Positions 1 to 8,840 of a stretch of DNA of 64,000 nt are shown here, one piece after another. The stretch comes from Rhizobiales bacterium CCH3-A5 (GTDB lineage Bacteria > Pseudomonadota > Alphaproteobacteria > Rhizobiales > Beijerinckiaceae). The notes under the pieces are model-generated. The model searched no databases. It was not told where the DNA came from and saw only the letters and a program-made list of their open reading frames with translations. The stretch spans positions 1 to 64,000 of the forward strand of contig LSIB01000072.1 of NCBI GenBank assembly GCA_001556025.1, read 5' to 3'. A program made the position numbers and the translations under genes. Every line of letters starts with the position of its first letter. The first letter of the stretch is position 1.

Positions 1-2085
1 GGGGCCCGCCGTGTCCTTGTAGGGGTCGCCGACGGTGTCGCCGGTGACGGAGGCCTTGTGCGCCTCGGAGCCCTTCATATGGCGCACGCCGTCCTTGTCG
101 ACGAAGCCGTCCTCGAAGGATTTCTTGGCGTTGTCCCAGGCGCCGCCGCCGGACGTCATTGAGATGGCGACGAAGATGCCGGTGACGATGACGCCCATCA
201 GCATGGCGCCGACGGCGGCAAACGCCTGGTTCTTGCCGGCGATGGCGTTGATGGCGAAATAGGTCACGATCGGAGCCAGCACCGGCAGCAGCGAGGGCAC
301 GATCATCTCCTTGATCGCAGCCCTGGTCAGCATGTCGACCGCGCGGCCGTAGTCGGGCCGCTCGGTGCCGTCCATGATGCCGGGCTTCTCCTTGAACTGG
401 CGACGGACCTCTTCCACCACCGAACCTGCGGCGCGGCCGACCGCGGTCATGCCCATGCCGGCAAAGAGGAAGGGGATCAGGCCGCCGAGCAGCAGGCCGA
501 CGACGACATAGGGGTTGGAGAGCGAGAAATCGACGACCACACCCTTGAAGTACTGGAAGGTGGTCGAGCCCGCCTTGTTGGCCTCGGCGATGAAGAAGTT
601 CAGGTCCGAGGTGTAGGCGGCGAAGAGCACCAGCGCGCCGAGACCGGCCGAGCCGATCGCATAGCCCTTGGTGATCGCCTTGGTGGTGTTGCCGACGGCG
701 TCGAGCGCGTCGGTGGAGTGGCGCACCTCCTTGGGCAGGCCGGCCATCTCGGCGATGCCGCCGGCATTGTCGGTGACCGGGCCGAAGGCGTCGAGCGCCA
801 CGACGACGCCCGCCAGCGCCAGCATGGCGGTGGTGGCGATGGCGATGCCGAACAGGCCGGCAAGCCCGTAGGAGACGATGATGCCGGCGATGATGACGAC
901 GGTGGGCAGCGCGGTCGATTCCAGCGAGACAGCGAGACCCTGGATGACGTTGGTGCCGTGGCCGGTGACCGAGGCCTGCGCGATCGAGACCACCGGGCGC
1001 TTGCCCGTGCCGGTGTAATATTCGGTGATCACGACGATCAGCAGCGTGACGGCGAGACCGACGAGCGCGCAGGCGAAGAGGCCGCCCGAGGTGAAGGTGA
1101 CGCCCTGCACCGTGGTGAAGGAGGCCGAGAAGCCGCCGAACATCAGATAGTTCACGGCCGCGATCGCGCCGATCGAGAGCACGCCGGCGGCGATGAAGCC
1201 CTTGTAGAGCGCGCCCATGATCGACTGGTTGGCGCCGAGCTTGACGAAGAAGGTGCCGATGATCGAGGTGACGATGCAGGCCGCGCCGATCGCCATCGGA
1301 TAGAGCATCATCGTGCCGAGCGTCGCCTGTCCGGCGAAGAAGATCGCGGCGAGCACCATGGTGGCGACGAGCGTGACCGCATAGGTCTCGAACAGGTCGG
1401 CCGCCATGCCGGCGCAGTCGCCGACATTGTCGCCGACATTGTCGGCGATCGTGGCGGGGTTGCGCGGATCGTCCTCGGGGATGCCGGCCTCGACCTTGCC
1501 GACGAGGTCAGCGCCGACATCGGCCCCTTTGGTGAAGATGCCGCCGCCGAGACGGGCGAAGATCGAGATCAGCGAGGCGCCAAAGCCGAGCGCGACGAGC
1601 GAATCGATGACGACGCGGCTCGACGGGGTGAAGCCGAGCATGGAGGTCAGGACGCCGTAATAGACGGCGACGCCGAGCAGCGCGAGGCCGGCGACCAGCA
1701 TGCCGGTAACCGCGCCGGCCTTGAAGGCGACGTCGAGCCCGTCACCCAGCGACTGCATCGCAGCCTGGGCGGTGCGGACATTGGCGCGCACCGAGACGTT
1801 CATGCCGATGAAGCCCGCGACGCCCGAGAGCACCGCGCCAATCAGGAAACCGATCGCGACCCACTGGCCGAGCAGCCAGGCCAGCGCGACGAAAAGCACG
1901 ACGCCGACCATGGCGATGGTGATGTACTGGCGCTTCAGATAGGCCTGCGCACCTTCGGCGACAGCAGCGGAGATCTCCTGCATGCGCTGGTTGCCGGCGT
2001 CGCGCTTCATGACGTCGGCATAGGCCCAGACGCCATATGCGATCGACAGCGCACTCAGGAGGATGATGATGAGCAAAGCGGACAT
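1..2085 (-). CDS. hppA: K(+)-insensitive proton-pumping inorganic pyrophosphatase, C-terminus cut by window edge
   Basis: Membrane-integral pyrophosphatase that couples PPi hydrolysis to H+ export across the inner membrane. The frame is open from the ATG at 2085 to base 1 (695 codons); family members have roughly 700-720 residues, so only a short C-terminal piece is missing. The translation is almost wholly hydrophobic, with many membrane helices, and starts [20 protein letters not shown]. Around residues 440-480 it carries the conserved DNAGGIAEM segment and GNTTKA. The lysine in GNTTKA, where K+-dependent enzymes have alanine (GNTTAA), is the known marker of K+-independent H+ pumps. The gene stands alone on its strand; a 10-bp perfect hairpin lies about 80 nt upstream of the start. 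Assignment to the family is secure; the ion specificity is inferred from that one residue. Confidence 0.95.
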   Translation of the reverse strand, partial: MSALLIIILLSALSIAYGVWAYADVMKRDAGNQRMQEISAAVAEGAQAYLKRQYITIAMVGVVLFVALAWLLGQWVAIGFLIGAVLSGVAGFIGMNVSVRANVRTAQAAMQSLGDGLDVAFKAGAVTGMLVAGLALLGVAVYYGVLTSMLGFTPSSRVVIDSLVALGFGASLISIFARLGGGIFTKGADVGADLVGKVEAGIPEDDPRNPATIADNVGDNVGDCAGMAADLFETYAVTLVATMVLAAIFFAGQATLGTMMLYPMAIGAACIVTSIIGTFFVKLGANQSIMGALYKGFIAAGVLSIGAIAAVNYLMFGGFSASFTTVQGVTFTSGGLFACALVGLAVTLLIVVITEYYTGTGKRPVVSIAQASVTGHGTNVIQGLAVSLESTALPTVVIIAGIIVSYGLAGLFGIAIATTAMLALAGVVVALDAFGPVTDNAGGIAEMAGLPKEVRHSTDALDAVGNTTKAITKGYAIGSAGLGALVLFAAYTSDLNFFIAEANKAGSTTFQYFKGVVVDFSLSNPYVVVGLLLGGLIPFLFAGMGMTAVGRAAGSVVEEVRRQFKEKPGIMDGTERPDYGRAVDMLTRAAIKEMIVPSLLPVLAPIVTYFAINAIAGKNQAFAAVGAMLMGVIVTGIFVAISMTSGGGAWDNAKKSFEDGFVDKDGVRHMKGSEAHKASVTGDTVGDPYKDTAGP

Positions 2086-2167
2086 TCGGTTTCCTGACCT
2101 CGAGATTTCGTCCCGGACGGCCGACCAGCCGTGCCTTATCGGTTCTTGAACGCCAAAGATGCAGAAG

Positions 2168-2190
2168 CGGGGCTAAGAGACTTAGCCCCG
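2168..2190. terminator. perfect 10-bp hairpin between allE and hppA
   Basis: CGGGGCTAAG and its exact reverse complement are separated by a 3-base loop. It lies 135 bases past the allE stop and about 80 bases before the hppA start, both on the minus strand. There is no clear run of T after the stem on either strand. It could be a weak terminator of allE or a structured part of the hppA leader; the sequence alone does not decide. Confidence 0.45.
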
Positions 2191-2325
2191 GATTTCGGAT
2201 CGCCAGTGTCGGCGGGCTTTCTGCCAAGTTTCGGACAAAATCGCAAACGGCGCGACTGACAATTGGGATGAGATGTCAGGTCGTCCCGGTGTCAGGCCAA
2301 AATCCGCTTGGATGGCCGTCGTTGT

Positions 2326-3123
2326 TCACAGCGCCACATCGCGATTGACGTTTTTGTAGAGCAGGTAGGCGGCGTCGGAAAAACCGGTCGGATAGAACTG
2401 CTGCGGGCAGAAGCCGCCCATCCAGATGAAGTCGTGGGCCCAGATCTCGTGCCAGTCTTCGCCGAGGAAATAGAGCCCCTGCCCCTCCAGCATGTAGAGG
2501 CCATGCTCCATCACATGGGTCTCGACATCGGGAAAACACGCGCCGGGCTTGAACCACATCAGGTTCATCTCGAAGTCGAAGCGCATGTCGCCATAGGGCA
2601 GCAGGAACTGAAAACCGCGCCCCTCGAGCCCCGTGTGATTGGTCACCGCCACCTGGTCGCGGTGCGAGACGATCGGCTCCGGCGCGGGCAGATCGATCGC
2701 CTCGTAGCGTTTGCGCAGGCCAAGCACGCAGAGCCTGTCGGGACCGCCATTGCCCAGCGAGAACGCGACGCCTGGCGGGACATAAGCAAATCCGCCCTCA
2801 GAGAGTTCGGCCGGCGACGCGCCTGCCACCGAAACCCGCGCCGCGCCCGACAGCACATAGAAGAAATGCTGGACGCCCTCCTCGCGCACCTCGCCGCGCG
2901 AGCCGCCACCCGGCTCGATCTCCAGGACGAACTGGGCGAAACGCGCGCCGAGCACCGGGGCTGCGAGGATGCGGCCGATAGTCTTGTCATAGTGCGGCAG
3001 GCGGCTGACCAGCACGCCTTCGGGCGGCATGAAGGCGTAGTTCGGCCTGACGACGCCACGGTTGTGGCCGATGGCGCCCGGCGGCAGCCGCCCGGCAGGG
3101 ACCATGAACTGGTGTGGCCGCAT
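2326..3123 (-). CDS. allE: (S)-ureidoglycine aminohydrolase (cupin)
   Basis: Predicted to convert (S)-ureidoglycine to (S)-ureidoglycolate and ammonia in the allantoin branch of purine degradation. The protein is 265 residues, close to the usual ~260, and has two cupin halves. The first contains VLEIEPGGGS and GVQHFFYVLSG; the second contains WFKPGACFPDVETHVMEHG, with the His/Glu ligands expected for the Mn2+ site, and LEGQGLYFLGEDWHEIWAHD. The start is the ATG at 3123 because GGGGGAG lies 6 bases upstream; the open frame extends further but carries no better signal. No other ureide genes lie in the window. The neighbour upstream is an MFS transporter on the same strand, 40 bases away, which could be co-transcribed and import a nitrogen compound, but that is a guess. 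Confidence 0.88.
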   Translation of the reverse strand: MRPHQFMVPAGRLPPGAIGHNRGVVRPNYAFMPPEGVLVSRLPHYDKTIGRILAAPVLGARFAQFVLEIEPGGGSRGEVREEGVQHFFYVLSGAARVSVAGASPAELSEGGFAYVPPGVAFSLGNGGPDRLCVLGLRKRYEAIDLPAPEPIVSHRDQVAVTNHTGLEGRGFQFLLPYGDMRFDFEMNLMWFKPGACFPDVETHVMEHGLYMLEGQGLYFLGEDWHEIWAHDFIWMGGFCPQQFYPTGFSDAAYLLYKNVNRDVAL

Positions 3124-3163
3124 CCGTGTCTCCCCCTCAATACAAGTCGTGGAATTGCAAGGA

Positions 3164-4369
3164 TCAGACCGCCGCCGCGCGCCGCTGCAGCGCCTGCCAG
3201 CCGACCAGCGCAAGCGCCACCGCGACTGGAGGGAAGACGAGCCAGTTGACGCTGGTCCAGCCGCCGGCATTGAGCAGGCCGCCAGCCGAGAAGGAAGCTA
3301 TGGCGACCGAGCCGAAGACGAGGAAATCGTTGGCCGCCTGGACCTTGACGCGTTCTTCGGGCCGGTAGCAATCGGTCACCAGCGCCGTCGCACCGATGAA
3401 GCCGAGATTCCAGCCCAGCCCGAGCAGCACCAGCGCGATCCAGAAATGGCCGACGCTGAGGCCGCTCAAGCCGACGATGGCGGCCAGCGCGGTCAGCCCG
3501 AGGCCGACCGCCGTGATCGTCTCCTTGCCGTAGCGGGCGATCAGCCTGCCGGTGAAAAAGCTCGGCCCGAACATCGCCAGCACATGCCACTGGATCCCGA
3601 GCGCGGCGTCGCCGACCGAATGGCCGCAGCCGACCATGGCGAGCGGGGCCGCCGTCATGACGAAGCTCATCAGGCCGTAGGCGACGAGAGCGGCCGAGAC
3701 CGAGGCGATGAATTTCGGCTGGCGCATGATCTCGGAGAGCGGCCGGCCGCCGCCGGACTTCACCGCCGCGACCGGCGGCGCGCGGAGCAGCAGCACGACG
3801 CCGATGGCGAGGAAGGCGAGCGCGCCCTGCGCGAGGAAACTGGCTGCGAAGGGCGCGTCCGGCGTCAGGTCGCGAGTCCAGTAGACCGATTGCGGCCCTA
3901 TCACAGCGGCCGCCAGCCCGCCGATCATCACCCAGGAGATCGCCTTCGCCTTGAAGGCCTCGCTGGCGGTGTCGGCGGCGGCGAAGCGGTAGCTCTGGAC
4001 GAAGGCCCCGTAGACGCCGCAGAGAAAGGTCCCGAGGCAGAACAGCCAGAATACGCGCATGCCGGCCCCGGCCGCCGCAATGCTGGAGGCGAGGACTCCG
4101 GTCGTCGCGCCCAGAAGATAGCCGCTGCGCCGCCCGTAGCGCCGCATCAGCATGGCGGCCGGGATCACGCCCGCCGCGATACCAAGCTGCATCAGGCTGA
4201 CCGGCACGGTGGCGAAGGTCTTGTCGGCAACGAGGCCTGCGCCGACGATGCCGCCGAGCGAGATCACGATGGCCGGGCTGGCCCCGCCGAGCCCCTGTGC
4301 GCAGGCAAGCACGAGTGCATTGCGTCTGGCGAGAGCATCGCCTCCGGTCGCGGTCACAGGCTTCATCAT
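3164..4369 (-). CDS. MFS transporter
   Basis: A 401-residue polytopic membrane protein of the major facilitator superfamily, with about 12 hydrophobic segments. A basic loop MLMRRYGRRSGYLLG (about residues 73-87) lies between helices 2 and 3 and matches the MFS A-motif region. A second basic loop after helix 8 (FFTGRLIARYGKE) marks the equivalent position in the C-terminal half. The N-terminal two residues are both Met, so the start could be one codon later. It is 40 bases upstream of allE on the same strand, which would fit import of a purine or ureide compound, but nothing in the sequence fixes a substrate. Confidence 0.85.
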   Translation of the reverse strand: MMKPVTATGGDALARRNALVLACAQGLGGASPAIVISLGGIVGAGLVADKTFATVPVSLMQLGIAAGVIPAAMLMRRYGRRSGYLLGATTGVLASSIAAAGAGMRVFWLFCLGTFLCGVYGAFVQSYRFAAADTASEAFKAKAISWVMIGGLAAAVIGPQSVYWTRDLTPDAPFAASFLAQGALAFLAIGVVLLLRAPPVAAVKSGGGRPLSEIMRQPKFIASVSAALVAYGLMSFVMTAAPLAMVGCGHSVGDAALGIQWHVLAMFGPSFFTGRLIARYGKETITAVGLGLTALAAIVGLSGLSVGHFWIALVLLGLGWNLGFIGATALVTDCYRPEERVKVQAANDFLVFGSVAIASFSAGGLLNAGGWTSVNWLVFPPVAVALALVGWQALQRRAAAV

Positions 4370-4415
4370 GGCATCGGCCGCCGGTCTGCGAGCGCGGCCG
4401 GTTTCGGAGCCATGC

Positions 4416-5378
4416 TCAGAAATGGGTGAAGGACCGGCGCGCGAATTCGCGGGGCTGGCCCTGATGGAAATAGCGCACGCTTCCGACCTCAGCCGTAATG
4501 CGCCCGAAGACGGCCAGCGGAACGCCGGCCGCCTCGCTTGCCGCCATCAGAAAAGGATAGTCTCTTTCCGACGCCGCGCAGAGAATTTCGTAGTCGTCGC
4601 CACCGGTCCAGGCCAGTTCCAGCAATGCGGGATCGGCCATGATCGCGGCGCGGGCCGGGCCCGAGAGCGGCACGGCGCCGAGATCGACCTCCGCGCCGAC
4701 CCCCGAGGCGGAGAGCAGCTTGGCGAGATCGCCGATCAACCCATCCGAGACGTCCATCGCCGCCGAGGCATGCGCCTGCAGGGCGGCGGCGAGCGCGAGG
4801 CGCGGGCGCGGATGCAGATAGCGGTCGGCAAGAAAAGCGCGGTCGTCCTCCGCCAGGCCTGCGACCCATGCCGGCCTGTCGAGGCCATGGACCTTCAGGC
4901 CGAGCGCGCCATCCCCGATCGTGCCCGAGACCAACAGAACGTCGCCCGGCTTCGCGCCCGAGCGGGGGACCATGCGCCCGGCCGGCACGCTGCCGAAGGC
5001 GGTGATCGAGAGCGTCAGCGGCCCCGGCGTCGAGACGGTGTCGCCGCCGATCAGCGGGCAGCCGCCTGCATCGGCGATCTGCTTGAGGCCTTCGGCGAAA
5101 CCTGCGAGCCAGTCTTCGGTCCAGCCTTGCGGCAAGACCAGCGACAGCACGAACCCCTCCGACTTCGCGCCCTTGGCGGCGAGGTCCGACAGGTTCACCG
5201 CCAGCGCCTTGCGGGCTATCGAGGCCGGCGGATCGTCCGGGAAGAAGTGGACGCCGGCGACGAGGGCGTCGGCCGTCACCACGATCTCGTAGCCGCGTGC
5301 GGGACGGATCAGGCCGGCATCGTCGAGAAGGCCAAGCCCGCCCGGGCCCGCGATAGGCGCGAAATGGCGCGCGATCAA
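4416..5378 (-). CDS. thiL: thiamine-monophosphate kinase; start codon unclear
   Basis: Phosphorylates thiamine monophosphate to thiamine diphosphate, the last step of cofactor synthesis. Family features are the acidic GLLDDAGL near the N-terminus (Mg2+/ATP site), VNLSDLAAKGA, LIGGDTVST and SGTIGDGALGLK. The first usable in-frame start is TTG at 5378. However, the eight codons before it read LQRPGEFE, which resembles the conserved ThiL N-terminus (GEFELI followed by the aromatic/Ala/Pro stretch), so translation probably begins further upstream. No ATG, GTG or TTG exists there in this frame; the GTG at 5407 is one base out of frame. The gene directly follows the DUF2283 gene, whose TAG stop overlaps that GTG, while in relatives thiL usually follows nusB. 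The product is certain; whether this copy is translated from TTG, CTG (5402) or is frameshifted is not. Confidence 0.85.
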   Translation of the reverse strand: MIARHFAPIAGPGGLGLLDDAGLIRPARGYEIVVTADALVAGVHFFPDDPPASIARKALAVNLSDLAAKGAKSEGFVLSLVLPQGWTEDWLAGFAEGLKQIADAGGCPLIGGDTVSTPGPLTLSITAFGSVPAGRMVPRSGAKPGDVLLVSGTIGDGALGLKVHGLDRPAWVAGLAEDDRAFLADRYLHPRPRLALAAALQAHASAAMDVSDGLIGDLAKLLSASGVGAEVDLGAVPLSGPARAAIMADPALLELAWTGGDDYEILCAASERDYPFLMAASEAAGVPLAVFGRITAEVGSVRYFHQGQPREFARRSFTHF

Positions 5379-5406
5379 CTCGAACTCGCCGGGGCGTTGC
5401 AGGACA

Positions 5407-5622
5407 CTATTCCGCGGCAGCCGGAGGAGCGGAACGCAGCAGGCTTCCTGCTACGGTGCGACCCACATCGAGCAACTCGATGCCGACCAGTCCACCTTCG
5501 GCTGTAAAGTCGAGCACAATGCCGGGCGCAACCTCTTCCGTCCGCGCGATACGACCTTCGCCGACGCGCAAATAGGCGGCGTCGGCCTCGGGATCATACG
5601 TCGCGTCCAAATCGCGCCTCAT
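5407..5622 (-). CDS. DUF2283-like small protein, putative antitoxin partner
   Basis: A 71-residue acidic protein. The segment ATYDPEADAAYLRVGEGR followed by a GIVLDFTAEGGLVGIELLD core matches the short beta-rich DUF2283 family (YDxEADALYI-type opening), which is often paired with DUF4258 proteins. Its ATG overlaps the stop of the upstream DUF4258 gene by four bases (ATGA), so the two are translationally coupled. Its TAG stop sits at the disturbed start of thiL. The pair interrupts the usual nusB-thiL junction. By analogy with other DUF4258/DUF2283 pairs it may be the antitoxin side of a toxin-antitoxin-like cassette; no function has been shown here. Confidence 0.75.
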   Translation of the reverse strand: MRRDLDATYDPEADAAYLRVGEGRIARTEEVAPGIVLDFTAEGGLVGIELLDVGRTVAGSLLRSAPPAAAE

Positions 5623-5885
5623 GGTGTGCGGCGTCCCCGATTCCGGTCTGGCGTGACAGTGATCACGCGGATGATGCCTCGGTCCTCAGCATAGAAGATC
5701 CGAAGCATCCGGTCACCAAATTCGCTCGCGCGGCCCCAGCAGCGTCGCCGGCCATCTCCCACAGGATCGATCTCGTCGATCAAAGGAGCCTCCAGGATGG
5801 CTTCGACCCAGCGAACGGCGATCCCTCGCTCAAGGAGCCGTTCGCGTGTATGGCGCGTGTAGACGACCTGCCTGCCCGCGAGCAT
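5619..5885 (-). CDS. DUF4258-like small protein, putative toxin partner
   Basis: An 88-residue protein with YTRHTRERLLERGIAVRWVE near the N-terminus and an arginine-rich C-terminal half ending RVITVTPDRNRGRR. The H-x-R-x-R-(M/L)-x-x-R-x-I helix is the hallmark of DUF4258, a family with a small RNase-toxin-like fold. GAGG lies five bases before the ATG at 5885. The gene begins six bases after the nusB stop and overlaps the DUF2283 gene by four bases. It is therefore embedded in the nusB-thiL transcript rather than carried with its own long promoter region. The toxin role is inferred from family company only. Confidence 0.72.
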   Translation of the reverse strand: MLAGRQVVYTRHTRERLLERGIAVRWVEAILEAPLIDEIDPVGDGRRRCWGRASEFGDRMLRIFYAEDRGIIRVITVTPDRNRGRRTP

Positions 5886-5891
5886 ATCGCC

Positions 5892-6359
5892 TCAAGCCGC
5901 CGGCTGGTCGAATTCGTCTGTGCGGAACTCGCGTGCCATCTTGTCGAGCACGGCGTTGACCATGCCGATCTCCTCGCCTTCGTAGAAGGCGCGCGTCACG
6001 GCCACATATTCGGAGATCACCGCGCGGCCCGGCACGTCCTTGCGGAAGGCGAGTTCATAGGCCCCGGCCCGCAGCACGGCGCGGACGACGGCCTCGACCC
6101 GCTTCAGCGGCCAGCCGGCGGCCAGCGTCTCGTCAACCGAGCGGTCGATCAGGCGCTGCTCGCGCACGACGCCGCCGAGCAGGTCGCGGAAGAAGGCGAT
6201 CTCGGCCTTGGGGAGTTCGATGTCCTCGACCTCCTTGCCGATCCAGAAGGCCTCGAACTCGGCCATCGCCTCGACCACGCCGCGCCCGCCGATCTCCATC
6301 TCGTAGAGCGCCTGCACGACGGAAAGCCGTGCGCCGCGTCGCATTTCGGCCCGGCTCAT
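5892..6359 (-). CDS. nusB: transcription antitermination factor NusB
   Basis: All-helical RNA-binding factor that, with NusE (S10), binds boxA in rRNA leader transcripts and promotes antitermination. The protein is 155 residues, normal for Alphaproteobacteria. It opens with [19 protein letters not shown] (arginine-rich helix 1) and ends with the conserved [18 protein letters not shown] and [15 protein letters not shown]. The ATG at 6359 overlaps the ribH stop region by four bases (ATGA), the usual ribH-nusB coupling. What normally follows is thiL; here the DUF4258/DUF2283 pair starts six bases after the stop. Confidence 0.95.
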   Translation of the reverse strand: MSRAEMRRGARLSVVQALYEMEIGGRGVVEAMAEFEAFWIGKEVEDIELPKAEIAFFRDLLGGVVREQRLIDRSVDETLAAGWPLKRVEAVVRAVLRAGAYELAFRKDVPGRAVISEYVAVTRAFYEGEEIGMVNAVLDKMAREFRTDEFDQPAA

Positions 6360-6865
6360 TTGGATTCTTCCCCGAGCGAGCGCTTGTAGCGCAGGACGGC
6401 CAGCGCCGCCTCGGCCGCGCCGCCGCCCTTGTCCATTTCGGAGCGGTTCGCCCGGGCCCAGGCTTGCGCCTCGGTCTCGACCGTCAGGATGCCGTTGCCG
6501 AGCGGCAGGGCAAAGGCGACAGAGAGGTCCATAAGAGCGCGCGAACTCTCCCCGGCGACGATGTCGTAATGCCCGGTCTCGCCACGGATGACGGTGCCGA
6601 GCGCGACGACCGCCTCATAGGGATCGACCGCTTCGTCGGCCGCGCGCAGGCCGATGACGATGGCGGAGGGGATCTCGAGCGCGCCCGGCACGGTGACGAC
6701 GTCGACGCGGCATTCCGCGTTGTCGAGCACGGCGAGCGCGCCTGCGAGCAGTTCGTCGGCAAGCGTGTCGTAGAAGCGCGCCTCGACGACGAGAACGCGC
6801 GCGCCGTCGAGCGGGGCGGCAGGCGTCGCGGCCTTGTCGGCCGAAGTTTGCCGGGGTCCGGCCAT
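6356..6865 (-). CDS. ribH: 6,7-dimethyl-8-ribityllumazine synthase
   Basis: Condenses 5-amino-6-ribitylaminouracil with 3,4-dihydroxy-2-butanone 4-phosphate, the penultimate step of riboflavin synthesis. The protein is 169 residues. It shows [31 protein letters not shown], the phosphate-binding [14 protein letters not shown], and LPLGNGILT ahead of the C-terminal helix. The ATG at 6865 has AAGGATC just upstream; the upstream extension of the open frame carries no signal. The stop overlaps the nusB start by four bases. A palindromic repeat at 6921-7031 separates it from ribE upstream, so ribH-nusB may have its own promoter or be reached by read-through. Confidence 0.95.
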   Translation of the reverse strand: MAGPRQTSADKAATPAAPLDGARVLVVEARFYDTLADELLAGALAVLDNAECRVDVVTVPGALEIPSAIVIGLRAADEAVDPYEAVVALGTVIRGETGHYDIVAGESSRALMDLSVAFALPLGNGILTVETEAQAWARANRSEMDKGGGAAEAALAVLRYKRSLGEESK

Positions 6866-6920
6866 GGCATGATCCTTGTGGTGTCTGGGAGGCTTCAGGG
6901 CCAAGGCCGAAAAGACTCAC

Positions 6921-7031
6921 AGCCCTCATCCTGAGGAGCCATTTCGTCAGAAATGGCGTCTCGAAGGAGGCTCCAGCGCGCACTGGACGATCCTTCGAAA
7001 CACCGCTTCGCGGCTCCTCAGGATGAGGGCT
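6921..7031. repeat. long palindromic intergenic repeat between ribE and ribH
   Basis: Two perfect 20-base arms, 6921-6940 (AGCCCTCATCCTGAGGAGCC) and 7012-7031, are exact reverse complements. Inside them a second inverted pair, CTCGAAGGA near 6959 and TCCTTCGAA at 6991-6999, extends the pairing. The whole would fold into one long hairpin of about 110 bases. The motif CCTCATCCTGAGGAGC is one I know as a widely dispersed palindromic repeat in Hyphomicrobiales genomes. It contains no gene. Confidence 0.85.
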
Positions 7032-7047
7032 GAGGTTGAACGGGCTC

Positions 7048-7695
7048 TTACCCCTGCGCGCGCGCCTCTGCAAGCCGCGCGGCATAGCGCGCCATCAGAT
7101 CGACCTCGAGATGGATGCCGTCGCCGGCCTTGCGCGCGCCCCAGGTGGTGACGCTGAAGGAATGCGGGATCAGCAGCACGGTGAAGACATCGTCCACGAC
7201 GCTGTTGACGGTGAGCGAGGTTCCGTCGAGGCAGATCGAGCCCTTGGCCGCGATGAAGGACGCGAGCGTTTTCGGCGCGCGGATATGGAAGCGTGCGGTC
7301 GCGCCCCAGGGCTGGTCGGGATCGGCCGCGATCGGCTCGATCGTCTCGATGACGGCGACCCCATCGACATGGCCGGTGACCAGATGGCCGCCGAGCTCGT
7401 CGCCGACCCTGAGCGAGCGTTCGAGATTGACAGGCGTGCCGGGCGTCCAGTCGCCGACCAGCGTCTTGGCCAGCGTCTCGGCCGCGGCCTCGACCTGGAA
7501 GACACAGCCGGGCTGCCCGTCGTCGCGCGGGCGCAGCGCCGTTACGGTGAGGCAGACGCCGGCGCAGGCGATCGACGCGCCGATCTCGATGCCGGCGGCC
7601 TCCCACGGACAGGCTATGGCAAGGCGCTTCAGGCTCGGCCCTTTCGCTTGCGCTTCCACGACCTTGCCGATGGCGGTGACGATACCGGTGAACAT
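7048..7695 (-). CDS. ribE: riboflavin synthase, alpha subunit
   Basis: Dismutates two molecules of 6,7-dimethyl-8-ribityllumazine to riboflavin and the ribityl-aminouracil precursor. The protein is 215 residues with the two tandem lumazine-binding barrels of the family. The first begins [10 protein letters not shown] and has GASIACAGVCLTVT; the second has HLVTGHVDGVA, KGSICLDGTSLTVNSV and HSFSVTTWG. The ATG shares one base with the ribD stop (TGATG), so the two are coupled. No FMN riboswitch is visible around this gene or upstream of ribD. Confidence 0.96.
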   Translation of the reverse strand: MFTGIVTAIGKVVEAQAKGPSLKRLAIACPWEAAGIEIGASIACAGVCLTVTALRPRDDGQPGCVFQVEAAAETLAKTLVGDWTPGTPVNLERSLRVGDELGGHLVTGHVDGVAVIETIEPIAADPDQPWGATARFHIRAPKTLASFIAAKGSICLDGTSLTVNSVVDDVFTVLLIPHSFSVTTWGARKAGDGIHLEVDLMARYAARLAEARAQG

Positions 7696-8840
7696 CAGGC
7701 GATCCTCGAATAATGCTCGAAACGGTCATGGCCGATCAGGCCGGTTTCGATGCGACGATAGATGTCGGGATCGGCCAGTAGCGTCGCAAGGCCCGGCCGC
7801 ACGGCGACGACGCCGGGGTAGCCCAGCTCGTTCGGCGAAGTCGAGACGATGACCTCGTCGGCGAGGCCGGCCTGCGCCAGCTTCTCGCCCACGGTCGGCC
7901 CGCCTTCGGAGAACACGCGCGTGATGCCGCGCGCGCCCAGCAGGCGCAGGGCGTCGGCCAGATCGAGATGGCCGTCGGCGCCGGCGCCGACGCGCATGAC
8001 CTCGACGCCGGCCGAGACCAGCGCCGTCTCATTGGCGACCGGCGCGGCTTCCGTCGCGATGACCCAGACAGGAACCTCGCTTGCCGTCCGAACGAGCTGT
8101 CCGCCGGGCGGCAGGCGCAGATGCGAATCGAGGATGACCCGGATCGGCGAGCGAGCGGCCATGCCCGGCAGCCGGACCGTCAGCAGCGGATCGTCCGCCA
8201 GTACGGAGCCGATGCCGAGCATGATCGCGTCGTGATGGGCGCGCTGGAGATGGACCCAGGCCGACGCCGCCGGGCAGGATACGGCGAGCCGCGAGCCCCC
8301 TGCTCCGCCGGCATAGCCATCAGCCGTGCGTGCGACCTTGAAGGTCACCATCGGGCGGCCCTGCGTCACCCGCAGGACATGACCGCGATGGGCCGCCTGC
8401 GCCTCGCTTTCAAGCACGCCGGTCGTCACCTTGAGACCGGCCGTGCGCATGAGCGCGAAGCCCAGTCCGCGAAACAGCGGGTTGGGATCGGCCATCGCCG
8501 CGACGACGCGCCTGACGCCGGCAAGGATGGCGCGCTCGACGCAAGGCGTCGCTCCCCGGACGGTGCGATGCGAGCAGGGTTCGAGCGTGACGTAGAGCGT
8601 CCCACCGGCGGCCGCATTGTGGCCGGCGCGGTCGAAGGCGTTCGCCTCGCCATGGGGTCGGCCGCCGGGCTGCGTATGACCGCGCGCGACGACGACGGGG
8701 CCATCGCGCGTCTCCTGCGTGACCAGCGCGCCGACGCAGGGGTTCGGCCAGGTCGTGCCCTGCCCGCGTGCGCCGAACTCCAGCGCCTGACGCATGAAAA
8801 AACGGTCGGTCGCGGATTGCGCGGGATCGGCCTCAGTCAT
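7695..8840 (-). CDS. ribD: bifunctional diaminohydroxyphosphoribosylaminopyrimidine deaminase / reductase
   Basis: Performs the deamination and side-chain reduction steps of riboflavin synthesis. The protein is 381 residues. The N-terminal deaminase has PHGEANAF (His63, catalytic Glu65) and the zinc cysteines in [16 protein letters not shown]; these are 11 residues apart rather than the nine I recall for E. coli. The C-terminal reductase has [23 protein letters not shown] and [10 protein letters not shown]. The ATG at 8840 lies inside the end of nrdR (8-base overlap), and the stop shares a base with the ribE start. nrdR-ribD-ribE therefore reads as one coupled operon, a common arrangement. 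Confidence 0.95.
   Translation of the reverse strand: MTEADPAQSATDRFFMRQALEFGARGQGTTWPNPCVGALVTQETRDGPVVVARGHTQPGGRPHGEANAFDRAGHNAAAGGTLYVTLEPCSHRTVRGATPCVERAILAGVRRVVAAMADPNPLFRGLGFALMRTAGLKVTTGVLESEAQAAHRGHVLRVTQGRPMVTFKVARTADGYAGGAGGSRLAVSCPAASAWVHLQRAHHDAIMLGIGSVLADDPLLTVRLPGMAARSPIRVILDSHLRLPPGGQLVRTASEVPVWVIATEAAPVANETALVSAGVEVMRVGAGADGHLDLADALRLLGARGITRVFSEGGPTVGEKLAQAGLADEVIVSTSPNELGYPGVVAVRPGLATLLADPDIYRRIETGLIGHDRFEHYSRIA

Noticed and set aside
718..2097. 459-codon plus-strand open frame opposite hppA
   Set aside because: The translation is Arg/Asp/Gly/His-rich low-complexity sequence with no membrane or domain pattern, antisense to a clearly conserved protein; a typical GC-rich shadow frame.
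6866..7047. possible FMN riboswitch near the rib genes
   Set aside because: The gap holds only the palindromic repeat; none of the conserved RFN-element segments are visible here or upstream of nrdR-ribD.
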